Shown here: positions 1 to 8,179 of the stretch, in pieces
How the letters are laid out: the number at the start of each line of letters is the position of its first letter
How positions within the stretch are numbered: the stretch's first letter is position 1
DNA from: Pseudomonas maioricensis
Lineage (GTDB): Bacteria; Pseudomonadota; Gammaproteobacteria; Pseudomonadales; Pseudomonadaceae
Assembly (NCBI RefSeq): GCF_022790535.1
Contig: NZ_LOHG01000014.1
Coordinates: 60,220-124,219 of the forward strand
DNA: 64,000 nt
Reading direction: 5' to 3'
Program-made: the position numbers and the translations under genes
The notes under the pieces: model-generated
Seen by the model: the letters and a program-made list of their open reading frames with translations, nothing else
What the model was told of the DNA's origin: nothing
The model's database searches: none

Positions 1-363
1 CAGTACTCCGACTTCAACGGTCCGGGTGAAAAATCCTGGCAAGCTCGCTACGACCTGAACATGTCTCCATACGGCGTACCGGGCTTGAGCTTCATGACCC
101 GTTACATCAAAGGTTATGACATCGACGGCACCAACCTTTCAGCTAACTCCGCCTACCGCACCAGCGCTGGCGCACCGCTTTATGGCGCAGATGGCAAGCA
201 CCACGAAACCAACTTCGAAGCCAAATACGTTGTTCAGGCTGGTCCAGCCAAAGACCTGTCGTTCCGCATCCGTCAAGCATGGCACCGCGCCAACGACGAT
301 CAGGGTGAAGGCGACATCAACGAGTTCCGTCTGATTGTCGACTACCCGATCTCGGTCCTGTAA
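1..363 (+). CDS. OprD-family outer-membrane porin, C-terminal part (5' end outside window)
   Basis: Open from base 1 in frame 1 to a TAA at 361-363, giving the last 120 residues. The text is typical of the C-terminal strands of an OprD/OccD-type 18-strand barrel: alternating aromatic and polar residues, LSFMTRYIKGYDIDG, AKDLSFRIRQAWHRAND, and the ending NEFRLIVDYPISVL, which is characteristic of this family. These porins take up amino acids, small peptides or carboxylates. The substrate cannot be read from this fragment. A strong terminator follows at once. In P. aeruginosa oprD also lies near proS (from memory), which suits a true OprD orthologue, but an OprD paralogue is equally possible. 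Confidence 0.9.
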   Translation, partial: QYSDFNGPGEKSWQARYDLNMSPYGVPGLSFMTRYIKGYDIDGTNLSANSAYRTSAGAPLYGADGKHHETNFEAKYVVQAGPAKDLSFRIRQAWHRANDDQGEGDINEFRLIVDYPISVL

Positions 364-390
364 TCGCAGTACAGTCTCTCGTTATATGAA

Positions 391-416
391 AAGCCCGGCT
401 TCGGCCGGGCTTTTTC
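391..416 (+). terminator. Rho-independent terminator after the porin gene
   Basis: A 9-bp perfect stem (391-399 with 404-412), TTCG tetraloop, then a T-run. It starts 28 bases after the porin stop codon. Confidence 0.9.
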
Positions 417-534
417 ATTCAAGGGCAAAAGCATTTTCGCAACTCACCTGTAACGGCGTTGGCCTGTACGGGGATAAATGCTGCCCGTACAATGCCCAGT
501 CATTTCCAGTCTCAGCAACCGACAACGGCCTACC

Positions 535-2250
535 ATGCGCACCAGTCAATTTTTGCTCGCCACACAGAAAGAAACCCCTTCCGATGCGGTCGTGGTCAGT
601 CACCAGCTGATGCTGCGTGCCGGCATGATTCGCAAACTCGCTTCCGGCCTGTACACCTGGCTCCCCATGGGCTTGCGCGTATTGCGCAAGGTCGAAGTCA
701 TCGTTCGCGAAGAAATGGACGCTGCTGGCGCGCTGGAAGTATTGATGCCAGGCATTCAGCCAGCAGAACTGTGGCAGGAATCCGGCCGCTGGGAACAGTA
801 CGGTCCTGAACTGATGCGCCTGACAGACCGGCACAACCGTGACTTCTGTCTGGGCCCGACCCATGAAGAAGTCATCACCGATCTGGCCCGCAATGAGCTT
901 AATAGCTATAAACAGCTGCCGATCAACCTGTACCAGATCCAGACCAAATTCCGTGACGAGATCCGTCCGCGCTTCGGCTTGATGCGCGGCCGCGAGTTCG
1001 TCATGAAGGACGCCTACTCGTTCCACGCTGATCACGCCTCACTGCAGGTCACCTACGACCGTATGCACCTGGCGTACTGCAACGTGTTCTCGCGTCTGGG
1101 CCTGAAATTCCGTCCAGTCGAGGCTGATAACGGCTCGATCGGTGGTGCAGGCTCCCACGAGTTCCACGTACTGGCCGAGTCCGGCGAAGACGATATCGTG
1201 TTCAGCGATGGCTCCGATTACGCCGCGAACATCGAGAAAGCCGAGGCCGTGCCACGCGAAACCAGCCGTGGCGCTGCAACTGAAGAGTTGCGCCTGGTCG
1301 ATACCCCGGATGCCAAGACCATTGCGCAACTGGTGGAAGGCTTCAATCTGCCAATCGAAAAAACCATCAAGACTCTGGTGGTCCACGCCGCAGAAGAAGG
1401 CAAGCTGATTGCCCTGATCATTCGTGGCGATCACGAACTGAACGAAATCAAAGCCGCCAAACTCGAGCAGGTCGCAAGCCCGCTGGTCATGGCCTCCGAA
1501 GCCGAACTGCGTGCTGCTATTGGTGCCGGTGCTGGCTCGCTGGGCCCGCTGAATCTGCCGCTGCCTTGCATCATCGACCGCTCGGTTGAGCTGATGAGCG
1601 ACTTTGCCATTGGTGCAAACATCGATGACAAGCACTACTTTGGCGTTAACTGGGAACGCGACCTGCCGGTTCCGGCCGTAGCCGATCTGCGTAACGTAGT
1701 AGCTGGCGACCCAAGTCCGGATGGCAAAGGCACTCTCGAAATCAAACGCGGTATCGAGGTCGGCCACATCTTCCAGCTGGGCACCAAGTACAGCGAAGCC
1801 ATGAAGTGTCAGGTACTGGGCGAAAACGGCAAACCGGTCAACCTGTCCATGGGTTGCTACGGCATCGGCGTATCCCGTGTGGTTGCTGCTGCAATCGAGC
1901 AGAACAGTGACGAGAACGGCATTATATGGAATGACACCCTGGCACCCTTCCAGATCGCGCTGGTACCACTGCGTTACGAAACCGAAGCAGTCCGCGAAGC
2001 GACCGATAAACTGTATGCCGAGCTGACCGCTGCGGGCTACGAAGTGCTGCTCGATGACCGTGACAAGAAAACCAGTCCGGGCAACAAGTTCGCGGACATG
2101 GAGCTCATCGGCATCCCGCATCGCATCGTGGTCAGCGATCGCGGTCTGGCCGAAGGCAATCTGGAATACAAGAGCCGGACCGAGTCCGAAGCCCAGGCCT
2201 TGCCGGTTGCCGAGGTACTGTCCTTCATCCAGGGCCGCGTTCGTCGCTGA
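535..2250 (+). CDS. proS: Prolyl-tRNA synthetase (ProS, bacterial type with editing domain)
   Basis: 571 residues, the usual length in Pseudomonas. Charges tRNA-Pro with proline in the cytoplasm. Class II core is clear: MRTSQFLLATQKETPSDA at the N terminus, motif 2 FRDEIRPRFGLMRGREFVMK near residue 145, motif 3 MGCYGIGVSRVVAAAIEQ near 450, then the anticodon-binding domain with LLDDRDKKTSPGNKFADME. Residues about 230-400 form the INS (YbaK-like) insertion that clears mischarged Ala-tRNA-Pro. The start at 535 is chosen because MRTSQ is the family's usual N terminus; an in-frame ATG at 478 would add 19 unlike residues. No strong ribosome-binding site is seen at either start. Confidence 0.97.
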   Translation: MRTSQFLLATQKETPSDAVVVSHQLMLRAGMIRKLASGLYTWLPMGLRVLRKVEVIVREEMDAAGALEVLMPGIQPAELWQESGRWEQYGPELMRLTDRHNRDFCLGPTHEEVITDLARNELNSYKQLPINLYQIQTKFRDEIRPRFGLMRGREFVMKDAYSFHADHASLQVTYDRMHLAYCNVFSRLGLKFRPVEADNGSIGGAGSHEFHVLAESGEDDIVFSDGSDYAANIEKAEAVPRETSRGAATEELRLVDTPDAKTIAQLVEGFNLPIEKTIKTLVVHAAEEGKLIALIIRGDHELNEIKAAKLEQVASPLVMASEAELRAAIGAGAGSLGPLNLPLPCIIDRSVELMSDFAIGANIDDKHYFGVNWERDLPVPAVADLRNVVAGDPSPDGKGTLEIKRGIEVGHIFQLGTKYSEAMKCQVLGENGKPVNLSMGCYGIGVSRVVAAAIEQNSDENGIIWNDTLAPFQIALVPLRYETEAVREATDKLYAELTAAGYEVLLDDRDKKTSPGNKFADMELIGIPHRIVVSDRGLAEGNLEYKSRTESEAQALPVAEVLSFIQGRVRR

Positions 2251-2255
2251 GTCTT

Positions 2256-2290
2256 GATGGCGCTCACCAAAGGGTGAGCGCCATCGTTTC
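2256..2290 (+). terminator. Hairpin terminator after proS
   Basis: 13-bp perfect stem (2256-2268 with 2273-2285), 4-base loop AAAG, followed by only a short GTTTC tail. It begins 6 bases after the proS stop. The weak T-tract makes it a less certain intrinsic terminator. Confidence 0.7.
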
Positions 2291-2323
2291 AGTCATCACC
2301 TGCCTTAATTCGCAAGAGATCTC

Positions 2324-3277
2324 ATGTTCAAGCGATCCCCCCTTAACCTAGGCTGCGTGATTCTTTGCGTATCCCTGGTCAGCGGCTGCGCCAATCAACT
2401 GTCGCAACGCAGCGAGCACGAAGAACGTATCGAGCGCAAATTGCTCTCGCACAACGTACAGATCGACCTCGGTGAGCCCAAGACTCTTGAGCTACCACAA
2501 CGACGTGTGCGCATTCACGAACACAGGACCTTTGAGGTCACCGAATTTGAAGTAACCCGTCTTTACGATCGATACACCCCCTATCAGCCATGGCGGGAAA
2601 TCTACGAGATCCCCCTCGGCGCAGTGGCGGTCGTTGCGGGTGTTGGCGCAAACGTCGTCAACGTCTTTGCACTGGGCCGTCTACCGGATAGCGTGACCAA
2701 GGACTGGATCAACTACGGCGTTGCCGGACTGAACCCCTTCATGAACGCCCCGTCCCACGGTCGTGCCCAACAAAACCTGGCCGGGATCAACGAAGTCCAG
2801 CGGGATAAAAGAATCGAAAACTCGACGCTCCCATGGAGTGAACGCCCGGTGTTGGTCAAAGCGGGTTCCCAGAGCCACGAACTCACGACTGATCGCAACG
2901 GCGTATTACGCCTGAGCCTGCTGGATAGCCCCTTCGCCGAACAGGACCTGAGCCATGTCACGCGCCTGTATCTGAGCGCTGAAGACGAGCAGGACAATAC
3001 CCACGCCAACGCAGACCTGGCGGTCAGTCGGACACTGCGCGGTAAATTGATTGAAGCCCACGGACTTATTTATGACGACCTGGAAGATGACGAGGTCAGT
3101 CAGTGGGTCTATCGGGTCAAACGCCTTTCGGATCTCGGCCTGGAAGAGGAAGCCAGCGATCTCGAACAAAGCCTGATCGAGATGACCCGTGACGATCCGC
3201 AACTGCAGCAGGAATTTTTGAAAGCACTGGCCAAGGATGCGGGTCGACTGGTAGCGGATCCAGGCGCTGAAAAGTGA
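2324..3277 (+). CDS. Predicted outer-membrane lipoprotein of unknown function
   Basis: 317 residues. The N terminus MFKRSPLNLGCVILCVSLVSGC has a basic start, hydrophobic core and lipobox LVSG/C, so Cys22 should be lipidated. The residue after it is Ala, not Asp, which favours outer-membrane sorting by the E. coli rule. A glycine/valine-rich hydrophobic stretch near residues 100-125 (LGAVAVVAGVGANVVNVFAL) could be a membrane or packing helix. The rest is charged and looks mixed alpha/beta; the C-terminal third is acidic and helical. AAGAGAT lies about 6 bases before the ATG. I do not recognise a domain. It follows proS on the same strand and is closed by a palindromic repeat. No function can be assigned. 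Confidence 0.85.
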   Translation: MFKRSPLNLGCVILCVSLVSGCANQLSQRSEHEERIERKLLSHNVQIDLGEPKTLELPQRRVRIHEHRTFEVTEFEVTRLYDRYTPYQPWREIYEIPLGAVAVVAGVGANVVNVFALGRLPDSVTKDWINYGVAGLNPFMNAPSHGRAQQNLAGINEVQRDKRIENSTLPWSERPVLVKAGSQSHELTTDRNGVLRLSLLDSPFAEQDLSHVTRLYLSAEDEQDNTHANADLAVSRTLRGKLIEAHGLIYDDLEDDEVSQWVYRVKRLSDLGLEEEASDLEQSLIEMTRDDPQLQQEFLKALAKDAGRLVADPGAEK

Positions 3278-3298
3278 CCTGAAACGCTCTGTTTTTCT

Positions 3299-3368
3299 GT
3301 AGGAGCTGCCCAAGGCTGCGAAGCATTTATCCTGACACAACGCCTTCGCAGCCTTGGGCAGCTCCTAC
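3299..3368. repeat. REP-like extragenic palindrome, GTAGGAGCTGCC type
   Basis: 25-bp perfect inverted arms (3299-3323 and 3344-3368) around a 20-base centre. The outer GTAGGAGCTGCC/GGCAGCTCCTAC ends recur at 4869-4942 and 14062-14133. It lies between the lipoprotein gene and the convergent dinB. Confidence 0.85.
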
Positions 3369-3400
3369 GAGTAACCTGTTTGCTTCGCGATAAGGCGCGG

Positions 3401-4462
3401 TCAGCGCGCAAACAGCTCCAACTGCTCATGTGCTTTTCGCAAATCATGCAGACGCACACCAATCCCCAGCAAACGGACCGGCTTGCCGCCCCGGGCAAAC
3501 GCCTGCGTCAGCAGATGCTCGAAGCTGTCCAGATCCCGACCAATCCCTGCCTGCTCAAGTGTCGTCTGGGTGAAATCGTGAAACTTCACCTTCACAAACG
3601 GTTTGCCAGGTCGGTATTGCCCCTCCATCCGCTCTATTCGCCCGTTCAGTGTTTCCAGCAGCTCCGGAAGTTTTTCCAGGCAACTGGCCAAATCAGGAAG
3701 ATCCGTGTGGTACGTATTTTCCACGCTCACCGACTGACGCCTGCTGTCATTTTGCACGGGCCGCTCATCAATCCCACGAGCCAACCCCCACAAGCGCTCG
3801 CCGAACGAGCCAAACTCTCGCACCAGTGCCAGCTTTTTCCAGTCACGCAAATCGGTACAACTGATAATCCCCAATCGACCCAGTTTGTCGGCGGTCACTT
3901 TGCCAACGCCGTGTAACTTACTGACGGGTAATTGCGCGACAAAATCCTCGACCTGATCCGGAGTGATCACAAACAGGCCATTGGGTTTCTTCCAGTCGCT
4001 GGCGATTTTGGCCAGAAACTTGTTAGGCGCGACGCCAGCCGAGACCGTGATATGCAGCTGGTTGGACACCCGCCGCCGAATGTCCTGCGCGATACGCGTT
4101 GCGCTGCCGGAAAAATGGCCCGCATCGGACACATCCAGGTAAGCCTCATCCAGCGACAAGGGCTCGATAAGGTCGGTGTAATCACGAAAGATGGTCTGGA
4201 TTTCTTTGGATGCTTCCTTATAGGCATCCATTCTAGGCTTGACGATGGTCAGGTCCGGACAAAGCTTCAAGGCATGCCGCGAAGACATCGCCGAACGCAC
4301 GCCGTAAGCCCTTGCCTCATAGTTGCAGGTTGCAATGACGCCTCGCTTGTCCGCAGAGCCCCCCACGGCCAGCGGCTTATTGGCCAACCGAGGGTCATCG
4401 CGCATTTCGATGGCTGCATAGAAGCAGTCACAGTCAACATGGATGATTTTTCGCTGCGTCAT
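3401..4462 (-). CDS. dinB: DNA polymerase IV (Y-family translesion polymerase)
   Basis: 353 residues, normal length. Low-fidelity, lesion-bypassing DNA polymerase. VDCDCFYA near residue 9 carries the first metal Asp (D10), and SLDEAYLDV near 102 has the D-E pair of the second catalytic motif. A helix-hairpin-helix follows (LHGVGKVTADKLGRLGI near 180), then the little-finger domain. The protein ends HEQLELFAR, whose QLELF is a canonical beta-clamp-binding motif, so the C terminus is intact. It is monocistronic and convergent with the lipoprotein gene. No clear LexA box (CTG-N10-CAG) was seen in the sequence just upstream, although the gene is often SOS-regulated. Confidence 0.96.
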   Translation of the reverse strand: MTQRKIIHVDCDCFYAAIEMRDDPRLANKPLAVGGSADKRGVIATCNYEARAYGVRSAMSSRHALKLCPDLTIVKPRMDAYKEASKEIQTIFRDYTDLIEPLSLDEAYLDVSDAGHFSGSATRIAQDIRRRVSNQLHITVSAGVAPNKFLAKIASDWKKPNGLFVITPDQVEDFVAQLPVSKLHGVGKVTADKLGRLGIISCTDLRDWKKLALVREFGSFGERLWGLARGIDERPVQNDSRRQSVSVENTYHTDLPDLASCLEKLPELLETLNGRIERMEGQYRPGKPFVKVKFHDFTQTTLEQAGIGRDLDSFEHLLTQAFARGGKPVRLLGIGVRLHDLRKAHEQLELFAR

Positions 4463-4681
4463 GTAAGAGTTTTGCGAGAGACGTGGTCGGCCAGTATCTC
4501 ACTCGTGTCGACATGTGACATCTGGTGATGTGCCGGTCTAACGGAAAACTGACGCAAACCCTCTTCAGAATGACCCTGGATATTGGCTGACAGCCCCGCC
4601 TGGCAGTGCTTACAGCCTGTCCGCACGGTCAACAACCTACGCTAACCAATTGAAGGAAAAGCAATTTTTTTGAATTAACAA

Positions 4682-4709
4682 TTGACACCCCTGCGATCCT
4701 CTGTAGAAT
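4682..4709 (+). promoter_or_regulatory. Sigma70 promoter of first initiator tRNA gene
   Basis: Perfect -35 TTGACA (4682-4687), 16-base spacer, -10 TAGAAT (4704-4709), followed by a GC-rich discriminator (GCCGCC) of the kind linked to stringent control. Upstream, 4463-4681 holds no gene I can support, only an AT-rich stretch just before the -35. Confidence 0.88.
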
Positions 4710-4722
4710 GCCGCCACACAGA

Positions 4723-4799
<77 letters not shown>

Positions 4800-4805
4800 A
4801 ACATC

Positions 4806-4836
4806 AAAAAGGCTACTCGAAAGAGTGGCCTTTTTT
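4806..4836 (+). terminator. Terminator of first tRNA-fMet
   Basis: Stem GGCTACTC/GAGTGGCC (one G-T wobble) with GAAA loop and six Ts (4831-4836). Confidence 0.9.
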
Positions 4837-4868
4837 GTGCCTGTCGTTTGAGCAGAAAATACGACCAT

Positions 4869-4942
4869 CTGTAGGGGCTGCCGAAGGCTGCGAAGCATTC
4901 ATCCTGGCGCACCGCGATCGCAGCATTCGGCAACTCCTACAG
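4869..4942. repeat. REP-like palindrome between the two tRNA-fMet genes, GTAGGAGCTGCC type, degenerate
   Basis: Imperfect inverted arms of about 25 bases, CTGTAGGGGCTGCCGAAGG at the left against CATTCGGCAACTCCTACAG at the right. Same family as 3299-3368 but with several substitutions. The rest of 4943-5091 shows no gene. Confidence 0.7.
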
Positions 4943-5091
4943 AAATAGGGGCAGCCTTGCGGATTAGCCCCACCCTTCACGGCTCGTCTTGCACAGCTGT
5001 CGGCAAGCACCACCAAAACTCTTTGCAGGTCCGGGACTTAAATCTCCAACCACACAAATCGACCTGTTTTGTCGACTTTTCACATTAATGG

Positions 5092-5119
5092 TTGACACCT
5101 CGCCGTTCGGCTGTAGAAT
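5092..5119 (+). promoter_or_regulatory. Sigma70 promoter of second initiator tRNA gene
   Basis: TTGACA (5092-5097), 16-base spacer, TAGAAT (5114-5119), GC-rich discriminator. The hexamers, spacing and discriminator match the copy 410 bases upstream; the spacer itself differs. Confidence 0.88.
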
Positions 5120-5132
5120 GCCGCCACACAGA

Positions 5133-5209
<77 letters not shown>

Positions 5210-5216
5210 AACATCG

Positions 5217-5247
5217 AAAAAGGCTACTCGAAAGAGTGGCCTTTTTT
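5217..5247 (+). terminator. Terminator of second tRNA-fMet
   Basis: Same hairpin as copy 1 (GGCTACTC, GAAA loop, GAGTGGCC) followed by six Ts (5242-5247). Confidence 0.9.
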
Positions 5248-5324
5248 GTGCGCGCCTGAAAAGTAACGCAAGCCTCTGGCGCAGAAAGCAATTTCCGTCC
5301 ACCCCACCCCACCAAACGCCCTCC

Positions 5325-5343
5325 TTGTAACGTAATATTACAA
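5325..5343. promoter_or_regulatory. Dyad upstream of mprF, possible operator
   Basis: TTGTAA (5325-5330), 7 bases, TTACAA (5338-5343). It sits about 190 bases before the mprF start in an otherwise featureless gene-free stretch (5248-5536). No regulator can be named; it may be chance in an AT-rich patch. Confidence 0.25.
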
Positions 5344-5536
5344 AACCCGACAGTTTTACAGCCGTCTGCCGATAGCTGTTTAATAGCTGAACTGTTGCTG
5401 AACAGCTCCATGAACGCACAGGCTGCATTCGCTCGTTAGACGATGACGCGCTAACATCTCGAAATATTTTTTGCGTAGGGATTGGTAACTTGGCTGTATA
5501 CCTCCATTCTGTCGCGCACGATCCAAGGAGTGATTG

Positions 5537-8179
5537 ATGCGCGCTAACCCGTCAGAACCGAACGAAGCAGTTACGGCGAATCAACCTATCCAACCTGCTC
5601 GCCTCCAGTGGCTGGAGCTGTTGAGTAAATACCGCCAGCCAATCGGGCTGGGCGTCACGCTTTTGCTATTCGCCGTGGCCTTGATCGCTTGCCGACATAT
5701 GTTGAGCGAGCTCGATCTCTATGCACTGCAAGACTCACTGCTGAGCGTACCGGGGCCGTCTTTGGCGGGCGCCCTGCTCGCAACAGCAATCGGCTTCGTC
5801 ATTCTGCTCGGCTATGAGTTTTCCGCCAGCCGTTACGCAGGCGTTAATCTGCCTAACAAAACCCTCGCACTTGGCGGCTTTACAGCATTCGCTATTGGTA
5901 ACGCGGTAGGCCTGTCAATGCTGTCCGGCGGCTCGGTGCGCTATCGACTGTACTCCCGCAAAGGCATCGGCGCGGTAGAAGTTGCCCGTATGACGCTGTT
6001 CGCCAGCTTGTCGCTCGGCTGCGCGCTGCCACCGCTGGCAGCATTGGCGACCCTGAGCAACCTGTCCGGAGCATCCCTTGCGCTGCATACACCTGTAGAC
6101 CTGCTGGCAGCGATTGCAATCGGCGTTCTAGTGCTGACAGCCGTGCTGGCCATTGCAGTTTATCGCCGCCGACTACCAGAGCAGACGATCCCCCACACCC
6201 TGCTGGTGCGTGCCGGACGCCGCACCCTGCGCCTGCCTGGCGTGCGCCTGACGCTGATGCAACTGGTGATCACTGCACTGGATGTCGCAGCGGCAGCCAC
6301 TGTCCTCTATCTACTGCTGCCACAGTCGCCACCATTCGGGGCCTTCATGCTGATTTACCTGCTGGCGCTGGCCGCAGGTGTGCTTAGCCATGTACCGGGC
6401 GGCGTGGGCGTTTTCGAGGCGATCCTGCTCGCAGCCTTCGCTAACGAATTGGGCGCGGCGCCGCTGGCTGCCGCATTGCTGCTGTACCGGATGATTTACG
6501 TCGTCCTGCCACTGTTGTTGGCGTGCCTGGTGCTTTTGTTCACAGAAGGTCAGCGCCTGCTACCGACCAAACAGGCGATGCGCGTCGCATCCGGTCTCGC
6601 CGCACCGATCCTCGCGCTACTGGTGTTCCTTTCCGGCGTTGTGCTGTTGTTTTCCGGTGCGACGCCCGAAATCGACACCCGTCTTGAGGATCTCGGCTTT
6701 CTCATCCCTCACCGCCTGATTAACCTTTCACACTTTGGCGCCAGCCTTATTGGCGTTCTGTGTCTGCTGCTGGCTCAAGGGCTGCGACGCCGCCTCTCGG
6801 CCGCATGGATGCTGACGGTTATTCTGCTATTGGCAGGCGCTGCACTGTCGATGCTTAAAGGCTTCGACTATGAAGAGGCCACCTTGCTGATCCTGACTGC
6901 GGCGCTGCTGGCCATTTTCCGCCGCTCGTTCTACCGGCCAAGTCGCCTGCTGGAGCTGCCCTTCTCGCCGCTGTATCTGGTGGCCACCCTCTGCGTACTG
7001 GGGGCATCGTTCTGGCTCCTGCTGTTCGCCTATCAGGACGTGCCTTACAGCCATCAGTTGTGGTGGCAGTTCACTCTGGATGCGGATGCACCTCGCGGGC
7101 TGCGCTCTGCGTTGGGTAGCGCTGTATTGTTGATCATTGTTTCGCTGACCTGGCTGCTGCGCACCGCACGACCGGTGATCAAACTCCCGGACGCCTCAGA
7201 GCTGGCCAAAGCCGCCGAGATCCTCAATGCATCGTCACAGCCTGATGGCGGACTGGTGCTGACCGGCGATAAAGCCGTTCTACTGCATCCCGAGGGCAAC
7301 GCATTTCTGATGTACGCCCATCGCGGCCGCAGCCTCGTTGCCCTCTATGACCCGATCGGCCCGACCCAGCAACGCGCCGAGCTGATCTGGCAATTTCGCG
7401 ACCTGTGTGACGTGCACCACGCCCGCCCTGTGTTCTATCAGGTCCGCGCGGAAAATCTGCCGTTCTACATGGACATCGGCCTGACTGCGATCAAGTTGGG
7501 TGAAGAGGCGCGGGTCAACCTGCGGCGCTTCGACATCGAAGCCAAAGGCAAGGAGATGAAAGACCTGCGCTACACCTGGAACCGGGGCGGACGTGATGGT
7601 TTGTCGCTGGAAATCTATGAAGCAGGTCAGGCACCACTGGATGAACTGAAAGTCATTTCCGATGCCTGGCTGACAGGCAAAAATGTGCGCGAAAAAGGCT
7701 TCTCACTGGGCCGCTTCAGCCCTGAGTACCTCAAGCATTTCCGCATCGCGATCATCCACTTCGAAGGCAAGCCGGTAGCGTTCTCCAACCTGCTTGAGAC
7801 ATCGCGTCATGATCTGGCCAGCCTGGACCTGATGCGCGCTCACCCTGATGCTCCGAAGCTGACCATGGAGTTCATGATGGTCGGGCTGATTCTGTATTAC
7901 AAAGAGCACGGCTACGAACGCTTCAGCCTGGGCATGGTGCCGCTATCGGGCCTGCAACCACGCCGGGGCGCGCCCCTGACACAGCGCCTGGGCTCGATGG
8001 TGTTCCGTCGTGGCGAACAGCTCTACAACTTCCAGGGCTTGCGCCGCTTCAAAGACAAATTCCAGCCTGACTGGGAACCTCGTTATATGGCCGTGCCCGC
8101 CGGACTCGATCCGCTGGTGGCACTGGCTGACACCGCCGCCCTGATTGCGGGCGGCCTGACTGGATTGGTGAAACGCTGA
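5537..8179 (+). CDS. mprF: MprF-type aminoacyl-phosphatidylglycerol synthase/flippase
   Basis: 880 residues. The N-terminal ~520 residues carry a long series of hydrophobic segments (flippase-type integral membrane region, with HVPGGVGVFEA between helices). The C-terminal ~340 residues form the cytoplasmic DUF2156 aminoacyl-tRNA-dependent synthase domain (LTGDKAVLLHPEG, YAHRGRSLVALYDPIGP, RFSLGMVPLSGL). The enzyme transfers an amino acid from tRNA to phosphatidylglycerol, lowering negative surface charge; in P. aeruginosa the product is alanyl-PG. Which amino acid is used here cannot be told from sequence. ATG at 5537 is preferred over the adjacent TTG because AAGGAG lies 6 bases upstream. 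It overlaps the next gene by one base (TGATG). Confidence 0.93.
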   Translation: MRANPSEPNEAVTANQPIQPARLQWLELLSKYRQPIGLGVTLLLFAVALIACRHMLSELDLYALQDSLLSVPGPSLAGALLATAIGFVILLGYEFSASRYAGVNLPNKTLALGGFTAFAIGNAVGLSMLSGGSVRYRLYSRKGIGAVEVARMTLFASLSLGCALPPLAALATLSNLSGASLALHTPVDLLAAIAIGVLVLTAVLAIAVYRRRLPEQTIPHTLLVRAGRRTLRLPGVRLTLMQLVITALDVAAAATVLYLLLPQSPPFGAFMLIYLLALAAGVLSHVPGGVGVFEAILLAAFANELGAAPLAAALLLYRMIYVVLPLLLACLVLLFTEGQRLLPTKQAMRVASGLAAPILALLVFLSGVVLLFSGATPEIDTRLEDLGFLIPHRLINLSHFGASLIGVLCLLLAQGLRRRLSAAWMLTVILLLAGAALSMLKGFDYEEATLLILTAALLAIFRRSFYRPSRLLELPFSPLYLVATLCVLGASFWLLLFAYQDVPYSHQLWWQFTLDADAPRGLRSALGSAVLLIIVSLTWLLRTARPVIKLPDASELAKAAEILNASSQPDGGLVLTGDKAVLLHPEGNAFLMYAHRGRSLVALYDPIGPTQQRAELIWQFRDLCDVHHARPVFYQVRAENLPFYMDIGLTAIKLGEEARVNLRRFDIEAKGKEMKDLRYTWNRGGRDGLSLEIYEAGQAPLDELKVISDAWLTGKNVREKGFSLGRFSPEYLKHFRIAIIHFEGKPVAFSNLLETSRHDLASLDLMRAHPDAPKLTMEFMMVGLILYYKEHGYERFSLGMVPLSGLQPRRGAPLTQRLGSMVFRRGEQLYNFQGLRRFKDKFQPDWEPRYMAVPAGLDPLVALADTAALIAGGLTGLVKR

